Shown here: positions 63,592 to 64,000 of the stretch, one piece after another
How the letters are laid out: every line of letters starts with the position of its first letter
Numbering within the stretch: position 1 is the stretch's first letter
Source: Sulfuricurvum sp.
Lineage (GTDB): Bacteria; Campylobacterota; Campylobacteria; Campylobacterales; Sulfurimonadaceae
Direction of reading: 5' to 3'
DNA length: 64,000 nt
Assembly: GCA_028718525.1 (NCBI GenBank)
Contig: JAQULP010000011.1
Location: 1-64,000, forward strand
Translations under genes and position numbers: made by a program
The notes under the pieces: model-generated
What the model saw: only the letters and a program-made list of their open reading frames with translations
Database searches by the model: none
What the model was told of the DNA's origin: nothing

Positions 63592-64000
63592 ATGAAAAAA
63601 TGGATCGCCATAGCGGTGTTGCCGGTGTTGGCTTGTGCTCAGATGACGATAACGGTTACGGAGCGGGTAGAGCGTGTCGTTACGCCTGACGTTTTACACG
63701 GAAGTATGAATTTTGAAGAGCAGAATAAACATTCACAAACTATCCAAGCTGACCTCAGTGCGATTACTGCTGCGGTGAAACGGTTTGATCCCGAAGCGAA
63801 AATCTGTCGTGGCGGAGGGTATTATCTCTCGCCCCAGTACAGCTACAAAGAGCAAAAACGGGAATTTGCAGGTTACGTCGGCAGTCTCAATTTCGAATGT
63901 GAGTTTAAGGGGATCGAGGGGTATAACACCCTGAGTTCCGCCATCGACAAGGCGATTGCACCCAGTGTCCGAAAGAGTCAAAGCCCGTTGGAATGGCGAA
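63592..64000 (+). CDS. SIMPL (DUF541) domain protein, truncated by window edge
   Basis: Starts at ATG 63592 behind GGAGGAACGAG and is open to the last base (136 codons in the window). A signal peptide (about 1-15, ending LACA) is followed by MTITVTERVERVVTPDVLHG and the SIMPL-type fold (QADLSAITAAVKRFDPEAKI, GYVGSLNFECEFKGIEGYN). SIMPL proteins are periplasmic or membrane-associated, and some are tied to oxidative stress or receptor signalling. The C-terminal half is outside the window. Confidence 0.75.
   Translation, partial: MKKWIAIAVLPVLACAQMTITVTERVERVVTPDVLHGSMNFEEQNKHSQTIQADLSAITAAVKRFDPEAKICRGGGYYLSPQYSYKEQKREFAGYVGSLNFECEFKGIEGYNTLSSAIDKAIAPSVRKSQSPLEWR

Noticed and set aside
1-64000. 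CRISPR arrays, prophage, rRNA operons, toxin-antitoxin pairs
   Set aside because: Looked for regularly spaced repeats, phage structural or integrase genes, rRNA and paired small toxin genes. None seen; the nucleotidyltransferase at 54021 lacks a HEPN partner.

Overview
The window looks like chromosome from a free-living, flagellated Campylobacterota (epsilonproteobacterium), probably near Sulfuricurvum/Sulfurimonas. The support is indirect: a SUV3-type helicase, a CetB/CetA-like energy-taxis pair, fliK-flgD-flgE behind sigma-54 promoters, two MgtC/DUF4010 and AEC type transporters, and a very high density of PAS/HisKA/GGDEF/HD-GYP signalling genes. No ribosomal RNA, CRISPR array, prophage or complete mobile element was found. 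A fragment of an IS30-family transposase lies at the left edge beside a tRNA-Ala(GGC).

Layout. 1-1431: IS30 end, tRNA-Ala, a secreted SPOR-like protein and a degenerate GGDEF-like protein. 1705-12131: one unbroken eight-gene plus-strand signalling operon (REC-HD-GYP, single-domain REC, globin-coupled hybrid kinase, HDOD, di-heme peroxidase, DAHL-like/PAS kinase, FIST sensor, PAS-PAS kinase). 12128-21348: TauE/SafE-like membrane protein, periplasmic HMA metal-binding protein, PP-loop/NFACT-R fusion, dnaG, a chemoreceptor, rpsU, purT, a 2-hydroxyacid dehydrogenase and an AEC transporter. 21568-26232: a fumarate reductase-like flavoprotein and iron-sulfur pair with a tiny ORF between them, YajQ, HD-GYP and HTH proteins. 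26240-37403: RNA helicase, a second di-heme peroxidase, PhoX, a rhodanese-like/DUF309/nitroreductase/MscS/DUF481 series, an MFS transporter and an RDD protein.

37649-43524 is a flagellar hook cluster (fliK, flgD, two FlgE-family proteins) with two clear sigma-54 promoters. 43681-48372 holds typA, an HI0933-family flavoprotein, a SHOCT membrane protein and dgt. tRNA-Ser(GGA) follows, then a 590-bp region with almost no coding signal. 49325-61328 is a second signalling zone: a 1525-residue MASE1-CHASE-PAS hybrid kinase, a nucleotidyltransferase-like protein, a second FIST sensor, a PAS/chemoreceptor pair and two diguanylate cyclases. The right end holds a DUF481 outer-membrane-type protein, an MgtC/DUF4010 protein and a truncated SIMPL protein.

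The best candidate for an undescribed system is the 1705-12131 operon. It joins heme/O2-type sensing, FIST ligand sensing, cyclic-di-GMP hydrolysis and a periplasmic peroxidase. Two of its kinases lack receivers of their own and could signal through the two stand-alone receivers encoded first. Other points of note are the atypical flavoprotein/iron-sulfur pair (no covalent-FAD histidine, no Tat signal, no anchor), a repeat element directly behind both dnaG and typA, several intergenic micro-ORFs, and two genes whose -10 box touches the start codon (candidate leaderless mRNAs).
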